A stretch of DNA of 64,000 bases, from NCBI GenBank assembly GCA_030157785.1, contig JAOAUC010000078.1, positions 1 through 64,000 of the forward strand. Direction: 5' to 3'. Within the stretch, counting starts at the first letter, position 1. Each line of letters starts with the position of its first letter. The notes under the pieces were generated by a model that saw only the letters and a list, made by a program, of their open reading frames with translations, searched no databases and was not told where the DNA came from. Source of the DNA: Zoogloea oleivorans (GTDB lineage: Bacteria; Pseudomonadota; Gammaproteobacteria; Burkholderiales; Rhodocyclaceae). Positions 53,275-62,033 of the stretch are shown one piece after another. The translations under genes and the position numbers were made by a program.

Positions 53275-54491
53275 GAGCGGATCGCCTGTACCGGGTCCAT
53301 GCGCGCCGCACGCCGCGCCGGGATGAGTGCCGAGGCCAGGCCGACGCCGGTGGCCACCAGCGCCGCCATCAGGATGAAGCGCGGCTCCAGCTCGGCGGCA
53401 AACAGCGGCGTGCCGTCGGCGTTGCGGTAGATCGCCGAAAACGCGTTGAGCAGCGCGAAAGCCAGCAGGCTGCCGAGCACCGAACCGACCGCCCCCACCA
53501 GCGCGCCCTGGATCAGGAAGACCTGCAGGATCATGCTGCGGCTGGCGCCCATGGCGCGCAGGATGCCGATCTCCTTCTGCTTCTGGACGACGCTCACCAC
53601 CAGCACGCTGGAAATGCCCAGCGCGACGATGATGATCACGAAGCTGCGGATCAGGTTGTTGGAAACGGACTGGTTGCGCAGGGCGGCGAGGAGCTGGGCG
53701 TTGGTCTGCATCCAGCTTTCGACGGTCAGGCCGGTGGCCCCGCGCAGGCGGTCGGCGACGGGCTGGGCCTCGAAGATGTCGGCCACGGTGAGATCCAGGT
53801 TGGAGACGCCGCCGGGCAGATCGAGCAGGCTCTGGGCCAGCGGCAGGGTCACGAAGATCCAGCGGCGGTTGAGGTCCTTGTTGCCGATGTCGAAGATGCC
53901 GCCCACTTGCAGCAGCTCGTCGCGCCCGTTGGGCAGCGCCACGCGCAGCTTGTCCTCGAGGCGGATGCCCAGATCCTTGGCCAGCTCGGTGCCGATCACC
54001 GCGCGGGTGCCATCCACCGCAAAGCGCCCGGCCACCATGTATTCCTCCATGCGCACGATGCGCCGGTAGCGCTCGGCATCGACGCCCATCAGGGCCACCG
54101 ACTTGTTGGCCTGCCCGCGCACCGCGAAGGCCGGCCCGGTCACCACCGGCGACACGGCCGTGACGCCCTCCATGCCGGCGGCCAGGCGGGCCACGTTCTC
54201 CCACTGATCCACCGAGCGCAGGCGCTGGGCGCGCGGCTCGATCACGGTGGCAAAGCCCTGGTCGTCAATGGCACGGCGGTTGGCTTCTTCGAGCGGGCGG
54301 ATCACCACGTGGGCCTGGCTGCCAAGCACCCGGTCGACGATCTGGGCCTGCAGCTGGGTGATGAGCTGGGTCAGGAAGACGATCACCGCCACCCCGCCGG
54401 TAGTGCCGGCGAGAATCAGCAACGTTTGCATGCGCCCTTCGCGCAGGAAGCGCAGGGCCACGAGGGGCGCGAAAGGCAGGCGGAACTTCAC
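53271..54491 (-). CDS. FtsX-fold ABC transporter permease (MacB/LolC-like)
   Basis: This 406-residue permease has one N-terminal membrane helix (about 22-45), a large periplasmic MacB-like core (about 46-270) and three C-terminal helices (about 285-310, 330-360, 375-395). The FtsX signature [22 protein letters not shown] lies near 315-335, and the C-terminal [16 protein letters not shown] is typical. The ATP-binding domain is on a separate gene, which overlaps it by four bases, unlike MacB where they are fused. Substrate is unknown. Confidence 0.9.
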
Positions 54492-55726
54492 TTGGTCATG
54501 CCTTGCGGCACCTGCAGGCCACCCACCTTCGGCTTCTTCGGCGCGCGGATGCGGATCTTGTCGCCGTCCAGCGCGCCGGAGGCCGGCAGGATGGCCAGAT
54601 CGCCTTCGGCGAGCCCCGTGAGGATCTCGACCTGACCGATGCCGGCCAGACCCACCGTCACGTCAGCCCGGCTGGCCAGGCCATCGCGGGCCACCAGCAC
54701 CCACGGCTTGTTGCCGTCCAGTTCGCGCACCGCCTCGCTGGGCAGCACGAGGGTGGCGTCCTGGTGGCCAGTGACGGTTTCCACCGAGATGGTCATGTCG
54801 GGGCGCAGGACCACCGGCGGCTGGGCCACGCGGAAGCGGATCTCGACGGTGCCGCGCAGCGGGTCCACCGCCGGGGCGAGGTAGTAGAGCTCGGCGTCGA
54901 AGGGCTGCGCCGGGTAGGCATCGGCAACGCCGCGGGCCTTCTGGCCGACACGCAGGAGGCGCAGGTTTTTCTCGTCCACGGTGGCGTAGACGCGGGTTTC
55001 GCCGGCGTCGGCGAGTTCCAGCAGCACCTTGCCGGCGCTGGCCACATCGCCGGGCTCGGCCTTGCGGGTCAGCACGGTGCCGGCGGAGGGCGCGACGAGG
55101 GTCAGCTGCGCGGCGCGGGCTTTGGCATTGGTGAGCTGGGCGCGGGCCTGCTCGACGCGGGCCACGGCAGCCTGCCGCTCGGTACCGCCGGGCTTCTGGG
55201 CCGCCAGCTGGGCGCGGGCGGTGTCGGCAGCCGAGACGGCATTGGCGGCGTTGCGCAGTGCGTCGTCAGCCTTGGACTGGGCGTAGAAGCCCTTGGCCAC
55301 CAGCTGGCGGGCGCGGTCGGCTTCGGCGCGGGCCACACCCAGGTTGGCTTCGGCCTGGGCGAGCTGCTGGGCGGCCACGGGCTGGCCGAGGGTGTCGATC
55401 TGGGTGAGCCGGGCATCGGCTTCGGCGAGCGCAGCAGCGGCCTGGCGGATCAGCGCGTCGGCATCGTCGGCGCGCAGGCGGGCCAGCAGCTGACCGGGCT
55501 GCACGCGGTCGCCCTCACGCACGGCCACTTCCAGCACCGTGGCGGCCAGCGGACTACCGATGGCAATGCGCGCCGGCGTGGCGATGCGCCCGGTGGCGAC
55601 GACGGACTGGGTGAGCGGCGCCTTGCGCACCGTGGCCACGTCCACTTCGCGGCCCTTCGGCCACAGCAGCGCAGCAGCCACCACACCGGCCGCAGCCAGC
55701 GCCACTATCAGGGTGCGGCGCTTCAC
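54488..55726 (-). CDS. MacA-like periplasmic adaptor (membrane fusion protein)
   Basis: This 412-residue protein has an N-terminal membrane anchor (about 5-22). A lipoyl/barrel-sandwich domain follows (VREGDRVQPGQLLARL and LVAPSAGTVLTRKAEPGDVASAG), with an alpha-helical hairpin of about 100 residues between its halves, then a beta-barrel (FRVAQPPVVLRPDMTISVETV). It fits the RND/MacA adaptor family. Genes on both sides overlap by four bases: tlpA-like upstream and the permease downstream. The C-terminus is basic (RIRAPKKPKVGG). Confidence 0.9.
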   Translation of the reverse strand: MKRRTLIVALAAAGVVAAALLWPKGREVDVATVRKAPLTQSVVATGRIATPARIAIGSPLAATVLEVAVREGDRVQPGQLLARLRADDADALIRQAAAALAEADARLTQIDTLGQPVAAQQLAQAEANLGVARAEADRARQLVAKGFYAQSKADDALRNAANAVSAADTARAQLAAQKPGGTERQAAVARVEQARAQLTNAKARAAQLTLVAPSAGTVLTRKAEPGDVASAGKVLLELADAGETRVYATVDEKNLRLLRVGQKARGVADAYPAQPFDAELYYLAPAVDPLRGTVEIRFRVAQPPVVLRPDMTISVETVTGHQDATLVLPSEAVRELDGNKPWVLVARDGLASRADVTVGLAGIGQVEILTGLAEGDLAILPASGALDGDKIRIRAPKKPKVGGLQVPQGMTK

Positions 55727-56220
55727 GCCGGTTCAGCCAGCAGTTTTTCGAGGAGGGCGTGGAGCTTGGGAAAGTCCGGCTCGCCGAGATACTTCTGCAC
55801 CACCCTGCCCTGCTTGTCGAGGAGGAAGGTGGTGGGCGTCAGGCGCACTTCCTGGAAGCCCTTGGCGATTTCACCGCTGGCATCCACCGCAACCTTGAAG
55901 GGCAGGCCGTTCTGGCGGGAGTAGTTGCGCACGTATTCGGGCGGGTCGTAGCTCATGGCCACCGCAATCGTGTCGAACCCCTTGGGCGCGAACTTGTTGT
56001 AGGTTTCCACCAGCTTCGGCATTTCGGCCACGCAGGTGGTGCAGGTGGTGGCCCAGAAGTTAACCAGCACGACCTTGCCCTTGAGGGCCGAAAGCTTGCC
56101 GGTCTGGCCGTCGAGAGTCGTGAAGCTGACGTCCGGCGCAGCCACCGGCGGGCTGCAAGCGTTAAGCAATGCAAGGAGCAGAACGGGCGCAAGGTAACGC
56201 GTGATAGCCTTGAGAAACAT
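55723..56220 (-). CDS. TlpA-family thioredoxin-like lipoprotein
   Basis: This 165-residue protein has a lipobox (LLNAC, Cys22) and a thioredoxin/TlpA fold with redox motif WATTCTTC (active CTTC at 60-63). The segment RLTPTTFLLDKQGRVV contains the cis-proline. It is expected to be a membrane-tethered periplasmic thiol-disulfide oxidoreductase or reductant. It is the first gene of the operon and its stop overlaps the adaptor start. The next gene, DUF4197, is divergent with only 28 bases between starts. Confidence 0.88.
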   Translation of the reverse strand: MFLKAITRYLAPVLLLALLNACSPPVAAPDVSFTTLDGQTGKLSALKGKVVLVNFWATTCTTCVAEMPKLVETYNKFAPKGFDTIAVAMSYDPPEYVRNYSRQNGLPFKVAVDASGEIAKGFQEVRLTPTTFLLDKQGRVVQKYLGEPDFPKLHALLEKLLAEPA

Positions 56221-56248
56221 TTTTTTGTAACCAAAAAGGGGGTTTGCC

Positions 56249-56932
56249 GTGACTGCGATTCTGAGAGCTTTGTTCCTGCTTGTCATCTGTTCCCAGGCTT
56301 GGGCCTTCGGCCTCGCCGATCTGACCGACAAGGACGCTTCCGGCGGCCTGAAGGAAGCGCTGGCGCAGGGCGCCGCCAAGGCCGTAGGACAACTGGGAGC
56401 CGACGGTGGTTTCATGAACAACCCGAAAGTGAAGATCGGCCTGCCCGAGAGCCTCGCCCCGATGGAAGGCATGCTGCGCACCATGGGCCGCGGCAAGGAT
56501 CTCGACAACCTCATCGCCACCATGAACAAGGCCGCCGAGCAGGCCGTGCCGAAGGCCAAGGGCCTGCTGGTGGAAGCGGTCAAGAAGATGAGCGTGGAAG
56601 ACGCCAAGAAGATCCTGTCCGGCGGCGACGATGCCGGCACCCAGTACTTCAAGGAAAAAACCGCCGCCCAGCTCACCGAGTCCTTCCTGCCGACGGTAAA
56701 GGAAAGCACCGACAAGCTGGCCCTGTCGGCTCAGTACAACAAGCTCGCCGGCAAGGCCAGCCAGTTCGGCCTGGCCAAGGGTGACGAGCTGAAGGTCGAG
56801 AACTACGTGACCAAGAAGGCCCTCGACGGCCTCTACCTGATGATCGCCGAAGAAGAAAAGGCCATCCGCAAAGACCCCGTCGGCGCCGCCACCGGGCTGG
56901 CGAAGAAGGCTTTCGGGGCGATCGGGCAGTAA
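56249..56932 (+). CDS. DUF4197 family secreted protein
   Basis: This 227-residue protein starts with GTG. It has a signal peptide (about 1-19, ending SQAWAFG) and the conserved DUF4197 pattern: LTDKDASGGLKEALAQGAAKAVGQLG, KIGLPESLAPMEGMLRTMG, DNLIATMNKAAEQAVPKAKGLLVEAVKKMSVEDAKKILSGGDDAGTQYFKEKT and the C-terminal GLYLMIAEEEKAIRKDPVGAATGLAKKAFG. It is helical and probably periplasmic. The function of the family is unknown. It is divergent from tlpA and followed by an inverted repeat and gdhA. Confidence 0.88.
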   Translation: MTAILRALFLLVICSQAWAFGLADLTDKDASGGLKEALAQGAAKAVGQLGADGGFMNNPKVKIGLPESLAPMEGMLRTMGRGKDLDNLIATMNKAAEQAVPKAKGLLVEAVKKMSVEDAKKILSGGDDAGTQYFKEKTAAQLTESFLPTVKESTDKLALSAQYNKLAGKASQFGLAKGDELKVENYVTKKALDGLYLMIAEEEKAIRKDPVGAATGLAKKAFGAIGQ

Positions 56933-56949
56933 GGCGAGTCCCTGCGGAA

Positions 56950-57003
56950 CTCCTCGGTGGGCGGACGACTCTCTGCGTTAACAGGCGCCCGCCCACCGAG
57001 GAG
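56950..57003 (+). promoter_or_regulatory. 14-bp inverted repeat that includes the gdhA ribosome site
   Basis: CTCCTCGGTGGGCG (56950-56963) and CGCCCACCGAGGAG (56990-57003) are perfect reverse complements with a 26-base centre. The GAGGAG at the 3' end is the probable Shine-Dalgarno of the gdhA ATG at 57011. In RNA the hairpin would hide it, so it may control translation. It may also end the DUF4197 transcript. Confidence 0.6.
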
Positions 57004-57010
57004 AAACAAC

Positions 57011-58297
57011 ATGAACAACGTCTCCCACATCCCGTCCTACCTGTCGGCCGAGCACCTCGGCCCGTGGGAGACCTTCCTGGTCCAGATCGACCGGGTCGAG
57101 CCACACCTGAGCCCCGAGCTGCGCCCGCTGACCCCCATCCTCACCCGCCCCATGCGGGCGCTGATCGTCAATGTGCCGATCCGCCTCGACAACGGCGAGA
57201 TGGCGCACTTCGAGGGCTACCGGGTGCATCACAACCTGGCCCGCGGGCCGGGCAAGGGCGGCATCCGCTACCACCCGGACGTAACCCTGTCCGAAGTCAT
57301 GGCCCTGTCGGCGTGGATGACGGTAAAGAACGCGGTGGTGAATGTGCCCTTCGGCGGGGCCAAGGGCGGCGTGCGGGTCGATCCCAAACAGCTCTCGCCG
57401 GGCGAACTGGAGCGCCTGACTCGCCGCTACACCAGCGAGATCCACATGCTGCTGGGGCAGGACAAGGATATTCCGGCACCGGATATCAACACCAACGAGC
57501 AGACCATGGCCTGGATGATGGACACCTACTCGATGAACGAGGGGCGCACGTCCATGGGCGTAGTCACCGGCAAGCCGATCAGCCTGGGCGGCAGCCTCGG
57601 TCGCAAGGATGCCACCGGGCGCGGCGTATTCGTCACCACGGTTGAGGCCGCCAGGCACATCGGCATGAACATCGCCGACGCCAAGGTGGCGGTACAGGGC
57701 TTCGGCAACGTGGGCGAAGCGGCGGCCCGACTGTTTGCCGATGCGGGAGCCCGGGTCGTCGCGCTGCAGGACAGCAGCGGCGCCATCACCAACCCGGCCG
57801 GCCTCGACGTACACGCCGTCAAGGCCTGGCGCCAGCAACACGGCACCCTCCTCGGCGCACTCGGCACCGAGGCCATCACCACTGACAGCTTCTGGGGCGT
57901 GGACGCCGACATTCTTATCGTTGCCGCCATGGAAAACCAGATCACCGCCGCCAACGCCGGCCTGATCCGCGCCCGCCTCATCTGTGAGGGCGCCAACGGC
58001 CCGACCACCCCGGAAGCCGACCTGATCCTGCAGGAACGCGGCATCACCGTGATCCCCGACGTGCTCGCCAACGCCGGCGGGGTAACGGTGAGTTACTTCG
58101 AGTGGGTGCAGGACATCAGCGCCTTCTTCTGGACCGAAGACGAGATCAACGCCCGCCTCGACCGCATCATGCGGGAAGCCTTTGCCGCCGTATGGGACGC
58201 GGCAAGGGCAAAAGGCATCGTGATGCGCACCGCCGCCTTTGTGCTGGGCTGCGAACGTGTGCTGCTGGCGCACAAGGTTCGCGGGCTCTACCCCTAG
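57011..58297 (+). CDS. gdhA: Glu/Leu/Phe/Val dehydrogenase family, probable glutamate dehydrogenase
   Basis: This 428-residue oxidoreductase interconverts glutamate and 2-oxoglutarate with NAD(P). Family signatures are [19 protein letters not shown], catalytic-lysine region [34 protein letters not shown] and [19 protein letters not shown], then a Rossmann domain ([17 protein letters not shown]), [26 protein letters not shown] and [19 protein letters not shown]. The size fits the shorter ~420-450-residue hexameric group. The start at 57011 has GAGGAG eight bases away; the upstream reading frame has no better start. The ribosome site lies in a perfect hairpin. Confidence 0.92.
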   Translation: MNNVSHIPSYLSAEHLGPWETFLVQIDRVEPHLSPELRPLTPILTRPMRALIVNVPIRLDNGEMAHFEGYRVHHNLARGPGKGGIRYHPDVTLSEVMALSAWMTVKNAVVNVPFGGAKGGVRVDPKQLSPGELERLTRRYTSEIHMLLGQDKDIPAPDINTNEQTMAWMMDTYSMNEGRTSMGVVTGKPISLGGSLGRKDATGRGVFVTTVEAARHIGMNIADAKVAVQGFGNVGEAAARLFADAGARVVALQDSSGAITNPAGLDVHAVKAWRQQHGTLLGALGTEAITTDSFWGVDADILIVAAMENQITAANAGLIRARLICEGANGPTTPEADLILQERGITVIPDVLANAGGVTVSYFEWVQDISAFFWTEDEINARLDRIMREAFAAVWDAARAKGIVMRTAAFVLGCERVLLAHKVRGLYP

Positions 58298-58304
58298 GGG
58301 AAAA

Positions 58305-58685
58305 TCAGCGCCGCGAGGGCCGGCTGTCGCGCCATACCTCTTCGCCTTCGGTGTGATTGATGCGTACGTGCGGGCATTCGCGATCGCGGGTTCCCCCCCC
58401 ATGGACTCCACCATCGGGCGCACACAGATAAACCCCTTCGGCGGTGTACAGCCGGTTGTACTGGTCGCAGCACGCTGCCCGTACGTAGAAATAGGGCCGG
58501 CCGAGGATGACAAACTTCTTGATCGTCCGGGGGTGGGAGTCAGGCGGCTCCGCCAATATCTTCGCAGCGATCATCTGGATGACGGCGGCGTCGGGCGACG
58601 CGTCCACGGGTTCGGCACCGGCATGGGCGGGCAACAGGACTGAGGCAGCGAGGATAAGCACACGCAGGGACGGCTTGGGGGTCAT
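58305..58685 (-). CDS. hypothetical secreted small protein
   Basis: This 126-residue protein starts with a signal peptide (about 1-22, LRVLILAASVLLPAHAGAE). The mature part has a KKFVILGRPYFYVRAACCDQYNRLY segment and a few cysteines (AACCDQ, LCAP, ECPH), with a short Gly/His-rich loop. No family is recognised. The start at 58685 begins a canonical leader; a longer frame upstream reads poorly. It is convergent with gdhA, whose stop lies eight bases away. Confidence 0.55.
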   Translation of the reverse strand: MTPKPSLRVLILAASVLLPAHAGAEPVDASPDAAVIQMIAAKILAEPPDSHPRTIKKFVILGRPYFYVRAACCDQYNRLYTAEGVYLCAPDGGVHGGGTRDRECPHVRINHTEGEEVWRDSRPSRR

Positions 58686-58731
58686 GGGATTCTGCTCCGC
58701 GGGATCGCCCGCATCAGGGTTCAGGTGAAAA

Positions 58732-59319
58732 TCATGTCGCCAGCTTAAGGCCAAGCAGCCGCCTTCCCATGCACCACGCCCGTTCTGCGGCCTTTGCATC
58801 GCCGCTCACCAGCGCCACGCCAATCGCCCCATCGAGCAACAGATTGAACTCGGCCGCCAGCGCGGCCGCGTTTCCCTGCGCCACCAGCGGCGCCAGCAGG
58901 CCGGCGAGGTAACGTTCCAGGGCCTGCTTGTGCTCCCGGGCGAGCATCTGCAGTTCGGCCACCTCGCCATGGAATTCGGCCGCTGCATTATTGAACATGC
59001 AGCCGGCAAAGCCCGGTTCCTCGAACCACTGGCGATGCCAGGTGAACACCGCTTCGAGACGGGCGAGGGGCTCCTCGTGCGGGTCTACGAAGGCTTCGAG
59101 GCTGGCCCGGAATCGGCGATCGCGTTCGCGGAGCACTTCGGCAATCAGGGCGTTCTTGGACGGGAAGTGGGTGTACAGGGTTTGCTTGGCAATGCCGGCG
59201 GTGGCAATGACGGTGTCGATACCTACCGCGTGATAGCCACCGGCAGCGAAGAGGCGCAGGGCGGTGTCGATGAGCTGGTCACGCTTGGTGGCGCGGGGAA
59301 TTCTGGCGAGGGCGGTCAT
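58732..59319 (-). CDS. TetR family transcriptional regulator
   Basis: This 195-residue repressor has an N-terminal HTH (about 12-58; KRDQLIDTALRLFAAGGYHAVGIDTVIATAGIAKQTLYTHFPSKNALI) and a helical ligand-binding domain with a GFAGCMFNNAAAEF segment. It is divergent from the HPP-family gene, and a 10-bp palindrome lies between them, so autorepression and control of that gene are likely. The ligand is unknown. Confidence 0.88.
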   Translation of the reverse strand: MTALARIPRATKRDQLIDTALRLFAAGGYHAVGIDTVIATAGIAKQTLYTHFPSKNALIAEVLRERDRRFRASLEAFVDPHEEPLARLEAVFTWHRQWFEEPGFAGCMFNNAAAEFHGEVAELQMLAREHKQALERYLAGLLAPLVAQGNAAALAAEFNLLLDGAIGVALVSGDAKAAERAWCMGRRLLGLKLAT

Positions 59320-59351
59320 GGGGCGGAGCGTAGCGGGTTTGGTGATAGTGT

Positions 59352-59361
59352 ACAGATCTGT
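59352..59361. promoter_or_regulatory. palindrome, candidate TetR operator
   Basis: ACAGATCTGT is a perfect 10-bp palindrome in the 62-base spacer between the TetR gene and the HPP gene. It is the expected place for an operator of the divergent regulator. The flanks do not extend the symmetry much. Confidence 0.45.
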
Positions 59362-59381
59362 CTATTTTTGGAGATCCTGCC

Positions 59382-59891
59382 ATGTCAGCTTTTCTTTCCC
59401 GTCTGCGCGGTGACGGGGCCGCGATTCCTCCCGCACCGCCGCTCCGTACAATTGCCCTGGCCGGACTGGGCGGTTTTCTGGCGATTGCCGTCGTCGCCGG
59501 GCTGGCCGAAGGCAGCTCGCTGGCGCTGCTGCTGGGCTCCTTCGGGGCGTCCTGCGTGCTGGTCTTCGGCTTTCCGGACGTTCCCTTCTCGCAACCGCGC
59601 AACGTGGTGTTCGGGCACGTGCTGAGCAGTGTCGTCGGGCTGGCCTGCCTCACGGCCTTCGGGCCCCACTGGTGGGCGGCCGGGCTGGCCGTGGCACTGG
59701 CGATCATGGTCATGATGGCGCTGCGCTGCGTGCATCCGCCGGCCGGCTCGAACCCGGTGATCGTCTTCCTGACCGCGCCGGGCTGGGGCTTTGTGCTGAC
59801 GCCGACACTGGCCGGCGCGCTGCTGCTGGTGGCGGTAGCACTGGTTTACAACAACCTGGGGCGAGCCGGGCGCTACCCGAAGTACTGGTAG
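59382..59891 (+). CDS. HPP family integral membrane protein
   Basis: This 169-residue protein has four membrane helices and the HPP motif, here ALRCVHPPAGSNPVIVFL. LLLGSFGASCVLVFGFPDVPFSQPRNVVFGHVLSS matches the conserved first half. Some HPP proteins take part in nitrite transport in plant chloroplasts and cyanobacteria; bacterial substrates are not settled. It is divergently oriented from the TetR gene and presumably regulated by it. Confidence 0.85.
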   Translation: MSAFLSRLRGDGAAIPPAPPLRTIALAGLGGFLAIAVVAGLAEGSSLALLLGSFGASCVLVFGFPDVPFSQPRNVVFGHVLSSVVGLACLTAFGPHWWAAGLAVALAIMVMMALRCVHPPAGSNPVIVFLTAPGWGFVLTPTLAGALLLVAVALVYNNLGRAGRYPKYW

Positions 59892-59953
59892 CGTAATACC
59901 CCTGCCACGCGGCAGGTTTAGGCTCGCAGGTCCGACATACTGCGTGCCCGCCT

Positions 59954-60970
59954 GTGAATCCCAGCGACGCCTCCTATGGCTCCGACCGTTCGGGGCTGAT
60001 TTCCGGTTTCCTGTTCCGCCCCGGGCGGGCCGGCGAGCCCCTGAACACCGCCGGCGCCGTGCGCTGGCTGAAGAGCGAGGAGGCGGCCACCGAGGGCGCC
60101 TTCGCATGGCTGCATTTCAATCTGGCCAATGCCTCCACCGAGCGCTGGCTGCGCGATCATCTGGGCGAAGTGGACGCCTTTTTCGACGCGCTGCACGAGG
60201 GCTCACGCTCGACACGCATCGAGTTTGCCCATGACGCGCTGATCGCGGTGGTGAACGACGTGCTCTACGAGTTCGACTTCGAGCCCTCGCAGATCGCCAC
60301 CCTGTGGATGTGCGTGGATGAGCGCACGGTGGTGACCACCCGCCTGCAGCCCCTGCGCTCCATCGACCGCCTGCGCGCCGCGGTGAAGGGCGGCGAACCC
60401 TTCGAGACGCCGGTGGCCCTGCTCACCCACCTGCTGCGCGACCAGGCCGATGTGCTGGTGCAGATCGTGCGCGCCGCCACCGGGCGGGTGGACGAGGTGG
60501 AAGACACCCTGCTGGCCGAACGCGTGCAGCGCAGCCGGGCCAATCTGGGCGCCCTGCGCCGCGTGCTGGTGCGCCTGCGCCGCCTGCTCGCCCCGGAGCC
60601 GGGCGCACTGTTCCGCCTGCTCAACCAGCCGCCGGCCTGGGTGGCACCGGACGACGTGCAGGAACTGCGCCACTCGACGGAGGAATTCTCGGCCGTGCTG
60701 GCCGACATGACGGCGCTGCAGGAACGCATCAAGCTGCTGCAGGAAGAAATCGCTGCGCGGGTGACAGAGGAAACCAACCGCAGCGTCTATGTGCTGACGA
60801 TGGTCACCGTACTGGCCCTGCCGATCAACATGATCGCCGGCCTGCTGGGCATGAACGTGGGCGGCATCCCGCTGGCCGAACACCACGAAGGCTTCTGGAT
60901 CGTCGTCGCGATCATCGCCAGTTTTACGGTGGTGGCGGCCCGACTGGCGTTTCGGCGGCGCGAGGACTGA
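59954..60970 (+). CDS. zntB: CorA-family (ZntB-like) divalent cation transporter
   Basis: This 338-residue protein has a long cytoplasmic domain (about 1-270; AFAWLHFNLANASTERWLRDHL, MCVDERTVVTTRLQPLRSI, LADMTALQERIKLLQEEIAARV) and two C-terminal membrane helices. The pore motif is GMNVGGIP between them, as in ZntB/CorA. GTG start at 59954. ZntB carries Zn2+ across the inner membrane; the direction and preference here are inferred. It is 62 bases after the HPP gene. Confidence 0.85.
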   Translation: MNPSDASYGSDRSGLISGFLFRPGRAGEPLNTAGAVRWLKSEEAATEGAFAWLHFNLANASTERWLRDHLGEVDAFFDALHEGSRSTRIEFAHDALIAVVNDVLYEFDFEPSQIATLWMCVDERTVVTTRLQPLRSIDRLRAAVKGGEPFETPVALLTHLLRDQADVLVQIVRAATGRVDEVEDTLLAERVQRSRANLGALRRVLVRLRRLLAPEPGALFRLLNQPPAWVAPDDVQELRHSTEEFSAVLADMTALQERIKLLQEEIAARVTEETNRSVYVLTMVTVLALPINMIAGLLGMNVGGIPLAEHHEGFWIVVAIIASFTVVAARLAFRRRED

Positions 60971-61055
60971 CCCAAAAAAACCAGTTTGACTATCTCCGGG
61001 TGCTTGACAATACTCAATCCATGCCTTTGCACTATCAATCATGGAGACCGCGAAG

Positions 61056-61601
61056 ATGAGCACGCCAGCCTGCAGCCTGACCACCAACATCACCAGCACG
61101 CTGCTGGACAGCTACCTGGGCAAGAACATCTCGGAGATCTGTCCACACGGCTTTGACGATGCAGACCTGAACCACTGCGCCCACTTCGTCTGCCATGTCA
61201 TGAATGTGTCCGCGGGAAGCGTGACCTGCAGAAGCATGTCGTCCGACAAGATCGCCGACCGGATTGGCGTATGCATCCGCGTCCATGAACTGTTTGCCGC
61301 CTGTCCGGAGGTTGGCCTTTATGACAGTGCGACAGCCGACCAACTGGTCAACGGCGTGTTCGCCTTCGTTACGGCCACCAACGCCGTCAACCTCAAGGGA
61401 AAGAGCATGACAAACATCCCGAAAAAACACGTAGGAATTGCCCTGAACGGTACGATCTGGCACTACAGCAACACCAGCGACAAAGTGGTCACCACGACAC
61501 CCGACATCTTCCGCAAACACTACAAGAGCCAGACCAACGGGCTTTATTTCGGCACCTTCCCCGCCAGTGCGATCCCCTCGTCCTTTGGTTGCGGGCGCTG
61601 A
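61056..61601 (+). CDS. putative cysteine peptidase/amidase-like protein
   Basis: This 181-residue protein has an NlpC/P60- or CHAP-like arrangement. A likely catalytic cysteine lies in LNHCAHFVCHVM (Cys41), and a later histidine in KKHVGIALNGTIWHYSN. The pattern is that of papain-like peptidoglycan amidases. No signal peptide is seen. ATG 61056 has GGAG nine bases upstream; an ATG at 61041 would add five residues. A -35-like TTGACA occurs at 61004. The next gene, two bases downstream, encodes a secreted protein, which makes an effector-immunity pair possible (as in type VI amidases). That is inference. Confidence 0.6.
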   Translation: MSTPACSLTTNITSTLLDSYLGKNISEICPHGFDDADLNHCAHFVCHVMNVSAGSVTCRSMSSDKIADRIGVCIRVHELFAACPEVGLYDSATADQLVNGVFAFVTATNAVNLKGKSMTNIPKKHVGIALNGTIWHYSNTSDKVVTTTPDIFRKHYKSQTNGLYFGTFPASAIPSSFGCGR

Positions 61602-61602
61602 C

Positions 61603-62025
61603 ATGCGCCCTCAACCGCGCCGCGTACTGCTGGTTTTCCTGGGGAGTCTGGCTTGTCTGGCCGCCTCGCCATCCCGCGCCGGCGGAACGCCAACGGAAGG
61701 CGGACAGGCCGAAATGTACCGGGTTATCCAGGCGGCTCTGCAACTCCGCGACGTCCCCCTTCGCATTCATCCCACCTGCGCCAAAGCCGCTCCGCTATTG
61801 CCGGCACGGACAATCGGCGACTATCTCGGGGGCTTTCTTGCCGCGATGGGTGACGGCCAGAACCGGGTCAGTGCCGACTGCAAGCCCGGGCCGGGGCTTC
61901 GCCGTTGCGAACTGTGGCTGAAACACGCCGACGAAGAGGATGAATGGGCCTGGGGCATTGCCTTCCAGCTTGACGCCCGCGGCCGTCCCAGGCCGTCGAG
62001 CGTACAGTGCCTGGGCGCCGGCTGA
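61603..62025 (+). CDS. hypothetical secreted protein paired with the amidase-like gene
   Basis: This 140-residue protein has an N-terminal signal peptide (about 1-25, LVFLGSLACLAASPSRAGG). The mature part has a helical segment (GQAEMYRVIQAALQLRD), four cysteines (HPTCAK, ADCKPG, RRCEL, VQCLG) and an acidic HADEEDEW stretch. It starts two bases after the stop of the amidase-like gene and so is almost certainly co-transcribed. A periplasmic protein after a putative amidase suggests immunity, but no family match is known to me. Confidence 0.55.
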   Translation: MRPQPRRVLLVFLGSLACLAASPSRAGGTPTEGGQAEMYRVIQAALQLRDVPLRIHPTCAKAAPLLPARTIGDYLGGFLAAMGDGQNRVSADCKPGPGLRRCELWLKHADEEDEWAWGIAFQLDARGRPRPSSVQCLGAG

Positions 62026-62033
62026 CAGCCGGC

